From Pseudonocardia cypriaca (GTDB taxonomy: Bacteria; Actinomycetota; Actinomycetes; Mycobacteriales; Pseudonocardiaceae), in assembly GCF_006717045.1 (NCBI RefSeq), contig NZ_VFPH01000002.1:1054001-1118000 (forward strand): DNA of 64,000 bases. The letters are read 5' to 3'. Below, piece by piece: positions 1 through 7,355 of this stretch. A program made the position numbers and the translations under genes. Numbering within the stretch: the first letter of the stretch is position 1; every line of letters begins with the position of its first letter. The notes beneath the pieces were generated by a model. That model did no database searches. It was not told the origin of the DNA and worked only from the letters and a program-made list of their open reading frames with translations.

Positions 1-45
1 CCTGAGCAGGGCCTGTCACGCCGTGATGTTACGCCCAGGGGTTCG

Positions 46-654
46 CTAACCCCGGACGACGCCGATCGCAACGGCGAGCAGGGCGCCACCGGTCACGGCG
101 TCGACCGCCCGCCGCACGCGGCTGCGAGCGAGCGCGGCCCGCCCCCTGGCGGCGACCGCGATCACCACCGCCCACCACAGCATCGACGCCACCACCGTGG
201 TGCCGGCGAGCAGGAGCAGCTGAGCGGTGACGGTGGGTCCCGGCACGACGAACTGCGGGATGAGCCCCAGGAAGAACAGCAGCGCCTTCGGGTTGAGCAG
301 GTTGCTCGCGACGCCGTCCAGGTAGGGACGCGGGCTGTGCACGCGGGCCGACACCGCCTCCGGGTCGCGGGTGAGCGCGGCCCGCAGGGCGTGCGCCGCC
401 AACCACACCAGGTACGCGGCGCCGGCGAGGCGGATCGCCGTGAGCACGTCCGGCAGGGCCGCGAGCACGGCGGAGAGCCCGACCGCGGCCGCTGCGGTGT
501 GCCCGGCCAGCCCGGTCACGATCCCGGCTGCGGCCCGCACGCCCCGGCCCGGACCCGCGAGCGCGTGCCTCAGCACCACGGCGAAGTCCGGGCCTGGCGT
601 GCACAGCACCACCAGCAGGACGCCGACGAACGCCGTCCAGCGCTCGAGCGTCAC
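46..654 (-). CDS. LysE/RhtB family amino-acid exporter
   Basis: Integral membrane exporter of about 202 residues, the normal LysE/RhtB length. The N-terminus has the family pattern LCTPGPDFAVVLRHAL, and an internal SNLLNPKALLFFLGLIPQF segment matches the conserved NPK motif. About six hydrophobic segments are visible. Such proteins export amino acids or related compounds by proton antiport. The GTG start at 654 is chosen because it forms a GTGA overlap with the stop of the upstream DUF2000 gene, so the pair is translationally coupled. A divergent Lrp/AsnC regulator lies next to the pair and is the likely controller. The exported substrate cannot be told from sequence. Confidence 0.85.
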   Translation of the reverse strand: MTLERWTAFVGVLLVVLCTPGPDFAVVLRHALAGPGRGVRAAAGIVTGLAGHTAAAAVGLSAVLAALPDVLTAIRLAGAAYLVWLAAHALRAALTRDPEAVSARVHSPRPYLDGVASNLLNPKALLFFLGLIPQFVVPGPTVTAQLLLLAGTTVVASMLWWAVVIAVAARGRAALARSRVRRAVDAVTGGALLAVAIGVVRG

Positions 655-1079
655 GGCACCGGCTCCGGGACGGGATCGGTCAGGGCGGGCAGGTGCCTGG
701 TCAGCCTGCGGACCGCGTTGCCGGACCCGAGCAGCGCGATGGCGTGCACCCCGATCTCGGCGGTCGGGGTGCCGGCCACGGCCGCGGTGTAGTCGGCGTA
801 GGTGGGCGAGGCCTGTGCGAGGTCCGGGAAGGCGAGCGCGGTGACGCCTGCCTCCTGCGCGGCGGCGCGCAGTGCGGCGAGCTCGGCGGGCGATGCGGCG
901 AGGACGGGAACGACGATCTCCGCGATCCCGGCCCAGTGGCCGCCGGACGCGTCGGTCAGGTCGGGCCCGAGCGCGGCGGCGCCCGCGGCACCTGCGGACG
1001 CGCCGAGCACGGCGGCGGCGTTGGCGATCAACCAGCGGGGGGAAGCGGGGTCGAGGACCAGGACACAGCGGGGAGGCAT
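651..1079 (-). CDS. DUF2000 family protein
   Basis: Protein of 142 residues starting MPPRCVLVLDPASPRWLIANAAAVLGAS, which resembles the DUF2000 family: small alpha/beta proteins often found beside amino-acid exporters and Lrp regulators. An in-frame extension back to 1145 is possible, but the start at 1079 gives the typical family length and leaves an intergenic space for the divergent regulator. The stop overlaps the start of the LysE gene by four bases. Biochemical function is unknown. The context suggests a role in amino-acid efflux or sensing, which is inference. Confidence 0.7.
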   Translation of the reverse strand: MPPRCVLVLDPASPRWLIANAAAVLGASAGAAGAAALGPDLTDASGGHWAGIAEIVVPVLAASPAELAALRAAAQEAGVTALAFPDLAQASPTYADYTAAVAGTPTAEIGVHAIALLGSGNAVRRLTRHLPALTDPVPEPVP

Positions 1080-1099
1080 CCCCTGATTCTCGGAGCACA

Positions 1100-1136
1100 T
1101 CCGGAACGCAGCAACCAGGTCCGGATATCGTCCGGG
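1100..1136. promoter_or_regulatory. Candidate Lrp/AsnC operator in divergent gap
   Basis: The 59-base gap between the divergent DUF2000/lysE pair and the lrp gene contains three TCCGG-type sites (TCCGGAA at 1100, TCCGGAT at 1120, TCCGGG at 1131). Closely spaced half-sites are typical of Lrp family operators. Assignment is by position and repetition only. Confidence 0.3.
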
Positions 1137-1138
1137 CC

Positions 1139-1612
1139 ATGCCACGTGAAAGCACCCTTGATCCGGTCGACTGGCGAATCCTGCAGCAGTTGCAGGACGA
1201 CGCGTCCATCACCAACAAGGAGCTGGCGGCCCGGGTCGGCCTACCCACGTCGTCGTGCCACGAGCGGGTGCGGCGGCTGCGGGAGCTCGGCGTGATCATG
1301 GCAGTGCGGGCCGTCGTGGACCCCGCCGCCGTCGGGCGCGGCCTGCAGGCATTCGTCGCCGTGCAGCTCCGCCCGCACCGCAGGGAGCTGGTGGAGGCGT
1401 TCACGGCCGCCGTGCTGGCGCTCCCGGAGACGCTCGCGCTCTACACGGTGTCCGGCCCGGACGACTTCTTCCTCCACGTCGCGGTCGCCGACAGCGGCCA
1501 CCTGCACCGCCTGATCGTCGACCACCTCACCACTCGCCCGGAGGTCGGCCACGCCCAGACCCACCTGATCTTCGACCGGCCGATGACGGCTCCGGTACGA
1601 CCCACCCGCTGA
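1139..1612 (+). CDS. Lrp/AsnC family transcriptional regulator
   Basis: Regulator of 157 residues. The N-terminal winged-helix DNA-binding domain (about residues 5-60) carries LDPVDWRILQQLQDDASITNKELAARVGLPTSSCHERVRRL, the usual AsnC HTH. The C-terminal part is the RAM ligand-binding domain (FVAVQLRPH, then LYTVSGPDDFFLHVAV, where the GxxD turn contacts effector amino acids). It lies back to back with DUF2000-lysE and probably senses an amino acid to control its export, as LysG/Lrp systems do. The ATG at 1139 gives the standard family N-terminus. Confidence 0.9.
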   Translation: MPRESTLDPVDWRILQQLQDDASITNKELAARVGLPTSSCHERVRRLRELGVIMAVRAVVDPAAVGRGLQAFVAVQLRPHRRELVEAFTAAVLALPETLALYTVSGPDDFFLHVAVADSGHLHRLIVDHLTTRPEVGHAQTHLIFDRPMTAPVRPTR

Positions 1613-1616
1613 TTCA

Positions 1617-1635
1617 ATACAGAGCAGTACTGTAT
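1617..1635. promoter_or_regulatory. TetR-type operator palindrome
   Basis: Inverted repeat ATACAG-N7-CTGTAT lying 11 bases before the GTG start of the TetR gene. Size and position fit an autoregulatory operator. It starts immediately after the lrp stop codon. Confidence 0.55.
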
Positions 1636-1645
1636 CGTAACTACC

Positions 1646-2233
1646 GTGCCCGGTCGTCCTCGAAACCCCGGAGCGGATGCCGCCATCCTGGCGGCCGCGC
1701 TCGACCTGCTGCTCGAACGCGGCATCGCGGCCACGAGCATCGAGCAGGTGGCGCGGCGCGCGGGGGTCACCCGCGCCACCGTGTACCGGCGCTTCCCCGA
1801 CCGGACGCAGCTGCTCATCGCCACCATGGAGGCCGCGTACGGCGACCCGCCCGCGGCGCCGGAGATCCGTGACGTGGAGCAGCTGCTGAGCGGCTGGGCC
1901 CACGCGCTCGCCGACCCGCGCCAGCGCCGCCTGCTCCGCCGCCTCTACGGCGCGCTCGACGAGCTCCCGGAGCTCGCCGAGGCGTACCAGGCGCGCTTCG
2001 GGCAGCACCGCGACGCCGCCCGCCGCCAGGTCCTCGCCGACGCCCGCGACCGCGGTCAGCTGCCGGCCGACACCGATCCCGAGGTGCTGCTGGACGTGCT
2101 CACCGGGGCCGTCTGGCAGCACCTGGCGTCCCGCCCGGACACGAGCACACCCACCGAGGTGGAGCGGTTCCTGCGCTCCGTGCTGCACCACGCCGGCTAC
2201 CGCCGAGAAGGAGATCGAGATGGAACCCGCTAG
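1646..2233 (+). CDS. TetR family transcriptional regulator
   Basis: Regulator of 195 residues with an N-terminal TetR HTH: AILAAALDLLLERGIAATSIEQVARRAGVTRATVYRRFPDRTQLL (about residues 13-57). The remainder is helical and resembles the TetR_C-type ligand/dimerisation domain. The GTG start follows directly after a perfect palindrome likely to be its own operator. The gene ends inside the next one: a four-TM protein starts 14 bases before the TetR stop, so the two form a coupled pair and the membrane protein is the probable target. Ligand unknown. Confidence 0.85.
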   Translation: MPGRPRNPGADAAILAAALDLLLERGIAATSIEQVARRAGVTRATVYRRFPDRTQLLIATMEAAYGDPPAAPEIRDVEQLLSGWAHALADPRQRRLLRRLYGALDELPELAEAYQARFGQHRDAARRQVLADARDRGQLPADTDPEVLLDVLTGAVWQHLASRPDTSTPTEVERFLRSVLHHAGYRREGDRDGTR

Positions 2234-2672
2234 CCCCGAGGCACAGCGGCGCACCCGGGCGTTCGCCCGCGTCATCGGCCCGTACGTGGCCACGTTCGGG
2301 ATCGTGTACGCGATCCGCCTGCCCGATCTGGGCGGCCTGGTCGGCGACCTGTTCGCCCAGACCTTCAACGTGCTGATCCTCGGCGCGCTGATGCTCGCCG
2401 CCGGGTTGCTGATCATCGGCCTGCACCGCAGCTGGCGCGGCCCGCTCGCCGTGACGATCTCGCTCTTCGGCTGGTTCGTGGCGATCCGCGGGTTCCTCCT
2501 GATCGCCGCGCCGTCGACGATCGAGGCGGGCGCCGGTGCCACCCTGCTCTCCCCGACCGCGACGGTCGTGGCCCGCGTGTTCTTCGCAGCGCTCGGCGCG
2601 CTCGGCCTGGTGCTGGCCTACGCCGGCTGGTTCACGAAACCGAACCACGAGGTAATAGCCGGAGTGAGCTAG
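2220..2672 (+). CDS. Four-TM hypothetical membrane protein
   Basis: Protein of 150 residues with four clear hydrophobic segments (roughly residues 18-38, 47-68, 75-97 and 115-138) and short loops. No catalytic motif is visible and I do not recognise a named family. The start at 2220 has a good AAGGAG ribosome site (GAGAAGGAGATCGAG) and overlaps the TetR gene by 14 bases. It converges with, and overlaps by four bases, the end of an ABC ATPase gene on the other strand. Probably a small inner-membrane protein controlled by the adjacent TetR. Confidence 0.75.
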   Translation: MEPASPEAQRRTRAFARVIGPYVATFGIVYAIRLPDLGGLVGDLFAQTFNVLILGALMLAAGLLIIGLHRSWRGPLAVTISLFGWFVAIRGFLLIAAPSTIEAGAGATLLSPTATVVARVFFAALGALGLVLAYAGWFTKPNHEVIAGVS

Positions 2673-3808
2673 TTCGGGTGGAGGAGCGCTCGGCCCGTCG
2701 ACGGGTCGAAGACGTGGGCGCGGCGGGCGTCGAGGAGCAGCTGGGCGTGCGCTCCCTTCCGCAGCGACGTGCCGCCGGGGATGCGCGCGAGCAGCCGGGC
2801 GCCGTCGGCCTCCCCCGGCAGGCCGACCTCGGCGCTCACCACGGCGTCGCGGCCCGGCCGCTCGACGCTGCGAACCGAGACCGGCACCGCGACGGAGCCC
2901 GGATCGGCGTCGGGCCCCGCCTCCGTGACGTCCTCGGCACGCAGCCCCAGCAGGACGGGCGAGTCGACGCGCGAGGCGAGCGCGTCGGGCACCGGCCCCC
3001 ACAACGGAATGGTGCGCTCGCCGACCCGGAATCCGGCCGAGCCGCCCGACGTCACCAGCCGGGCCGGGAGCAGCCCGATCCCGGGGCCCCCGACGAACTC
3101 GGCGACGAACGTGTCGGCGGGCGCCTCGTACACCCGGCGCGGCTGGTCGACCTGGCGGACCCGGCCCTCGTGCAGCACGGCGAGCCGATCCCCGACGGCC
3201 ATGGCCTCCGCCTGGTCGTGGGTGACGTAGAGCGCGCCGACGCCGGTCTTCCGGACGGCCTCGACGATGGTGCGGCGGGTGCGGGAGCGTTCGGCGGCGT
3301 CGAGGTGGGCGAGCGGCTCGTCGAACAGGAACGCCCGCGGCGTGCGGACGAGCGTGCGCCCGATCCCGGTGAGCCCGGCCTCGCCCGCGGAGAGGGTGTG
3401 GGGCAGCCGGGGCAGCAGGCGGACCAGCCCGAGCAGCTTGCTGCGCGCCACGACCCGCTGCGCAGCCTCCGGCGCCGGCACCCCGAACGCGCCCGCCGAC
3501 CGCGTGAGGTTGGCGGCCACGTCGAGGAACGGCACGAGCGTGGTGGAGCGGAAGACCATCGAGATGTCGCGCTGGGCGACCGGGACACCCGTGACGTCGC
3601 GCCCACCCACCAGGACCCGCCCGCCGCGCAGCTGCTGGAGCCCGGCGACGGCACGCAGCGCGGTGGTCTTGCCGCTCCCCGACGGCCCGACGACCGCGAG
3701 CACCTCACCGGCCTCGGCCAGCAGGGTGACCCCGCGAAGGGCGGGGTCTCCGCCGTAGGTGACCGTGACGTCCACGAGCCCGGTGCGTCGCCCCATACCG
3801 GTGTCCAC
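2669..3808 (-). CDS. MalK/PotA-type ABC ATPase with degenerate motifs
   Basis: ATP-binding protein of 379 residues with an N-terminal ATPase domain and a C-terminal TOBE-like regulatory part (from about residue 240), the arrangement of MalK, UgpC and PotA. Walker A GPSGSGKTT (41-49), Walker B LFDEP (D163, E164) and H-loop His197 are intact. The Q-loop position reads MVFRSTT with Arg87 where Gln is normal, and the signature reads LSAGE (139-143) without the following RQR. No permease or binding-protein gene is adjacent, so its partners are unknown. The start may be GTG at 3808 or ATG at 3796. Confidence 0.8.
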   Translation of the reverse strand: MDTGMGRRTGLVDVTVTYGGDPALRGVTLLAEAGEVLAVVGPSGSGKTTALRAVAGLQQLRGGRVLVGGRDVTGVPVAQRDISMVFRSTTLVPFLDVAANLTRSAGAFGVPAPEAAQRVVARSKLLGLVRLLPRLPHTLSAGEAGLTGIGRTLVRTPRAFLFDEPLAHLDAAERSRTRRTIVEAVRKTGVGALYVTHDQAEAMAVGDRLAVLHEGRVRQVDQPRRVYEAPADTFVAEFVGGPGIGLLPARLVTSGGSAGFRVGERTIPLWGPVPDALASRVDSPVLLGLRAEDVTEAGPDADPGSVAVPVSVRSVERPGRDAVVSAEVGLPGEADGARLLARIPGGTSLRKGAHAQLLLDARRAHVFDPSTGRALLHPN

Positions 3809-3833
3809 GTCAAGGAACGGTAAGCACTGCCCC

Positions 3834-3845
3834 TGACAATTGTCA
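3834..3845. promoter_or_regulatory. Perfect 12-bp palindrome upstream of ABC ATPase
   Basis: TGACAATTGTCA is a perfect palindrome 26 bases before the ABC ATPase start and beyond the end of the GNAT gene. It is unusually AT-rich for this DNA, which suggests an operator. The cognate regulator is not identifiable here. Confidence 0.35.
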
Positions 3846-3881
3846 TGCGAGTTCCGCCGAGGACCCCGCCCGTTCGTCGGG

Positions 3882-4367
3882 TCAGGTCCGGCCGGCCGGT
3901 GCGCGGTCCAGCTCCCGCTCGTAGCAGACCGAGAGCTCCGAGTCGGCGTAGTGGCCGAAGTTGGGGATCCGCCGGTAGCCGTGGCGCTCGTAGAAGGCCA
4001 TCGCGTCCGGCTGCTCGGTGCCCGTCTCCAGCTTCAGGAGGATCCAGCCGCGGCGTGCGGCTTCGTCCTCGAGGGCCGCGAGCACGGCGCGGGCCACGCC
4101 CGTCCGCCGCCGGGAGGGCACCACGTACATGCGCTTCACCTCACCTGCCCCGTCCCCGAGCGCGCGGAGCGCGCCGCACCCGATCGCCCGGCCGGCGGCG
4201 TCGCGGGCGAGCAGGAACACGGTCGTGTCGGCGGCGGTGGGGGCGGGACCGGGCTCGCTGTCCGGGGTGCCGTAGCGCTCGGTGAGCTCGGCCCGCTGCG
4301 CGGTGCGCAGCGCGACGGCGTCCGGATGATCGAACGGGACGGCCTCGACGTGGAGATCGGCAACCAC
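3882..4367 (-). CDS. GNAT family N-acetyltransferase
   Basis: Protein of 161 residues with the GNAT fold. Motif A is VKRMYVVPSRRRTGVARAVLAALEDEA (about residues 77-103), containing the R/Q-x-x-G-x-A acetyl-CoA pyrophosphate loop. It is followed by LKLETGTEQPDAMAFYERHGYRRI, the usual beta5-alpha4 segment ending in the FYxRxGY signature. It probably transfers an acetyl group from acetyl-CoA to a small molecule or protein amine. The substrate is unknown and no neighbour suggests one. GTG start at 4367. Confidence 0.85.
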   Translation of the reverse strand: MVADLHVEAVPFDHPDAVALRTAQRAELTERYGTPDSEPGPAPTAADTTVFLLARDAAGRAIGCGALRALGDGAGEVKRMYVVPSRRRTGVARAVLAALEDEAARRGWILLKLETGTEQPDAMAFYERHGYRRIPNFGHYADSELSVCYERELDRAPAGRT

Positions 4368-4444
4368 GCCGTAGACGCTACGGCCGCGAGGTCACACAGC
4401 GGCTGCAGTGCTCGCACATCGACATCGGTCGGGTTGTGAGGGCC

Positions 4445-5896
4445 TCAGGCACGGGCCGGGGTGCGCTCCAACCGCCGCTCGGCCTCCGCCCAGGCGTGCT
4501 CGTCCCCCCGCGGCTCGTAGCGCGTGAGCGGTTGCGTCGCGCGCAGGAGGGCGCGCAGCGCCGCGAGGTCGCCCTGCACCGCGCCGAGGGCCCGGGCCTG
4601 CACCAGGACGTTGCCCAGCGCCGTGGCCTCCACCGGGCCCGCGACGACCGGCAGGCCGCACGCGTCGGCCGTGAGCTGGCAGAGGAGGGCGTTGCGCGCC
4701 CCGCCGCCCACGACGTGCACGACCTCGACCTCCCGCCCCGAAAGCGCAGACGCCTGTCGCACGACGCGCCGGTGGGCGAGCGCGAGGCTCTCGAGCACGC
4801 AGCGGACGATGCCGCCCCGGCCGGCCGGCGCGTCCTGGCCGAGCCTGCGGCACGCGTCGGCGATGCGTTCCGGCATGCCGCCGGGGGCGAGGAACTCCGG
4901 GTCGCCCGCGTCGACCACCGCCCCGAACGCCGGAGCGGCGGCGGCCTCGTCGAGCACGGTGAGCAGGTCGGCGTCCGGCCAGGCGCGCAGGCACTCCTGC
5001 AGCAGCCACAGCCCCATGACGTTGCGCAGGTAGCGGACGGTGCCGTCGACGCCCAGCTCGTTGGAGAAGTTCGCGGCGCGGCTCGCCTCGGTGAGCACGG
5101 GCGCGGGCAGCTCCACGCCGACCAGTGACCACGTGCCGCAGGAGATGAACGCGAACCGCTCCCCCTCGGCGGGCACGCCGACCACGGCGGACGCCGTGTC
5201 GTGCGAACCCACCGCGATCACCGGGACCGGCCCGCTGAGGCCGGTCTCGGCCAGCACGTGCGGTGACAGCTCCCCGATCCGCTCCCCCGCCTCGATGAGC
5301 GGCGCGAACACGGCGGGGTCGACGCCGACGCGCCGCGCGACGTCGTCGGACCACCTGCGCGCGCTGACGTCGAGCAGCCCGGTGGTGGACGCGTTGGTCA
5401 CCTCGGCGCGGCGGACGCCGGTGAGCCAGTACGCGAGCAGGTCGGGCATCAGGAGCAGGTCGCGGGCAGCGGCGAGCTGGGGGGTGCCGAGCGCGGCGAC
5501 CAGCTGGTAGATCGTGTTGATCGGCATCACCTGCACGCCGGTGGCCGCGTACAGGTCGGCGGGCGGGACGATCCCCTTCACCCGCTCGGCCACACCCTCG
5601 GTGCGGCGGTCGCGGTGGTGCACCGGGTTGCCGAGCAGGCCGCCGGTGGCGTCGAGCAGGCCGTAGTCGACGCCCCACGAGTCGATGCCCACCGCGTCCA
5701 GCTCGGGGCCTGCGGCGTGCAGGCCCTCCAGGATGCCCCGGTACAGCGCGAGCACGTCCCAGTGCAGCGTGTCGCGCAACCGGACGGGCCCGTTGGGGAA
5801 CCTCGCGACCTCGGTGAGCTCCAGGCGGTCGGCGCCCACCTCGGCGACCATCACCCGCCCGCTGGACGCCCCGAGGTCGACAGCCGCAACTCTCAT
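4445..5896 (-). CDS. rhaB: Rhamnulokinase
   Basis: FGGY-family sugar kinase of 483 residues, usual rhamnulokinase size. The N-terminus MRVAAVDLGASSGRVMVAEV is the rhamnulokinase phosphate-1 loop (ASSGR rather than the TSSTR of xylulokinases). GIDSWGVDYGLLD carries the catalytic Asp, and HVVGGGARNALLCQLTADACG is the C-terminal adenosine loop. It phosphorylates L-rhamnulose to L-rhamnulose-1-phosphate. The ATG at 5896 overlaps the stop of the upstream isomerase (ATGA), making it the last gene of the leftward rhamnose operon. A longer in-frame start at 6019 would lie inside the isomerase gene and is rejected. Confidence 0.93.
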   Translation of the reverse strand: MRVAAVDLGASSGRVMVAEVGADRLELTEVARFPNGPVRLRDTLHWDVLALYRGILEGLHAAGPELDAVGIDSWGVDYGLLDATGGLLGNPVHHRDRRTEGVAERVKGIVPPADLYAATGVQVMPINTIYQLVAALGTPQLAAARDLLLMPDLLAYWLTGVRRAEVTNASTTGLLDVSARRWSDDVARRVGVDPAVFAPLIEAGERIGELSPHVLAETGLSGPVPVIAVGSHDTASAVVGVPAEGERFAFISCGTWSLVGVELPAPVLTEASRAANFSNELGVDGTVRYLRNVMGLWLLQECLRAWPDADLLTVLDEAAAAPAFGAVVDAGDPEFLAPGGMPERIADACRRLGQDAPAGRGGIVRCVLESLALAHRRVVRQASALSGREVEVVHVVGGGARNALLCQLTADACGLPVVAGPVEATALGNVLVQARALGAVQGDLAALRALLRATQPLTRYEPRGDEHAWAEAERRLERTPARA

Positions 5897-7341
5897 ACCC
5901 GGACCTGCACGAACTCGAGCCCGAGCAGCTCGGCCACGGCCTTCAGCTCCGCGGCGCGGTGGCCGGTGCCGAGCGCCCAGTGGTGGTCCACGCCGGAGGC
6001 GCTCCACGCGTCTGTCCACTCACCGGGGTCGCAGCCGAAGTCCACCCGCGAGGTCGTGTTGCCGATCTTCAGCAGCGGCCCGGGCACGACCGTGCCCTCC
6101 GAGGCGACCATGACGTAGCGGCCGTCGCGGCGCTGCCCGATCCCGAACGTGGTGACGGGTCCCTGCGTCACGTCGAACTCGACGGACACGCCCCACCCGC
6201 GCTTGCCGTGGTAGACCCCGAGGCCGCGCAGCAGCGGCTTGCGGGAGCTGATGGCCAGGTGGGCGGGTCCGTCGTGCCCCATCTCCACGACGTCGTCGAC
6301 GAAGTTCAGCGCCTGCAGCTCGGTGAACGACCCGCCACCGCCGAGCCGGTCCATGATCAGCATGGCGATGGAGTTGCGCAGCTCGTACTCCCCCGCGGCC
6401 GGGACCCCGCGAGCCGTGAGCAGCGAAGCGCCGAGGATCATGCCCGCGCCGAGCTTCTCGTGCTGCTCGCCGTTCAGGCCGCGGTGGTAGTAGGCGAGCG
6501 AGTCGATGGCGAAGTCGTCGACCAGCCGGTCGAGGCCAACCGAGACCCGGGCGCCCCATTCGAGGTCGTCGGGGTTGACGGTGTCGTCGAGCTCGAACAC
6601 GTCCTTCGCGAGCTCCACGCGCTCGCGCACCTGCGCGTCGGTGACGTCCTCCACGCGGACCCGCAGGTCGTCGAACTCCAGCACCTCGACGTGCCCGCCG
6701 AGCTGCGTCGACACCGACGTGAGGTCGGTGGAGACGTCGAGCATCCCCGGGTAGAGGTGGCCCATCAGCCCGTGCCGGCCGTGGCGCAGCGCCCCACGCA
6801 CCCCCGCGGCCTTGACCCAGCGCTCGATCCGGGCCCACGCGCGCTCGTCCTCGAGGTAGCCCGACACCGACCGGAACTCCACGCCCGCCCGCTCGAACGC
6901 GTTCGCCATCTCCGGCAGCGGGCAGGCGCCGCAGTAGGCGAGCCAGGCGCCGGTGTCGAACGTGTCGTGGTCCATCCGCTCGGTGGGCTGCAGGTTGATC
7001 AGCAGCACCGGGGCACCGCTGCGCTGGGCGACCGGCAGCAGCATCGACGCGGTCATGTACGTCGTGAGGAAGCCGACGATCAGGTCGCAACCGGCGCTCC
7101 GCAGCTTCTCGGCCGCGACCGCGCCCTCGGGGGCGTCGGAGATGAAGCCGACGTCGACGACGTCGATGTCGCCGACCTGCTTCAGCCGCTGCGAGACGCG
7201 GGCCGCCGAGCGCTGCAGCTGCGGGAGCAGGTCGGGGAACTGCGGCCAGTAGGCGCCGAGCCCGCCTGCGACGAGCCCGACGGTGGTGCGGCGCGGCGTG
7301 ACGCGGCGGAGGGCGGTTGGGCTCTCGAGCAGGGACGTCAT
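5893..7341 (-). CDS. L-fucose/L-arabinose isomerase-family protein
   Basis: Protein of 482 residues related to the arabinose/fucose isomerase superfamily: an N-terminal Rossmann-like part (VGLVAGGLGAYWPQFPDLL, CDLIVGFLTTYMTASMLLPVAQRSGAPVLLINLQP) and a C-terminal part containing GVPAAGEYELRNSIAMLIMDRLGGGGSFTEL, where metal-binding acidic residues normally lie. It sits between rhaEW and rhaB although the operon already has a dedicated L-rhamnose isomerase (rhaI). It may let the same kinase and aldolase process another deoxy-sugar such as L-fucose, but the substrate is unproven. ATG at 7341; 14 bases separate it from rhaEW. Confidence 0.75.
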   Translation of the reverse strand: MTSLLESPTALRRVTPRRTTVGLVAGGLGAYWPQFPDLLPQLQRSAARVSQRLKQVGDIDVVDVGFISDAPEGAVAAEKLRSAGCDLIVGFLTTYMTASMLLPVAQRSGAPVLLINLQPTERMDHDTFDTGAWLAYCGACPLPEMANAFERAGVEFRSVSGYLEDERAWARIERWVKAAGVRGALRHGRHGLMGHLYPGMLDVSTDLTSVSTQLGGHVEVLEFDDLRVRVEDVTDAQVRERVELAKDVFELDDTVNPDDLEWGARVSVGLDRLVDDFAIDSLAYYHRGLNGEQHEKLGAGMILGASLLTARGVPAAGEYELRNSIAMLIMDRLGGGGSFTELQALNFVDDVVEMGHDGPAHLAISSRKPLLRGLGVYHGKRGWGVSVEFDVTQGPVTTFGIGQRRDGRYVMVASEGTVVPGPLLKIGNTTSRVDFGCDPGEWTDAWSASGVDHHWALGTGHRAAELKAVAELLGLEFVQVRV

Positions 7342-7355
7342 CGTGCCTCCGATCG

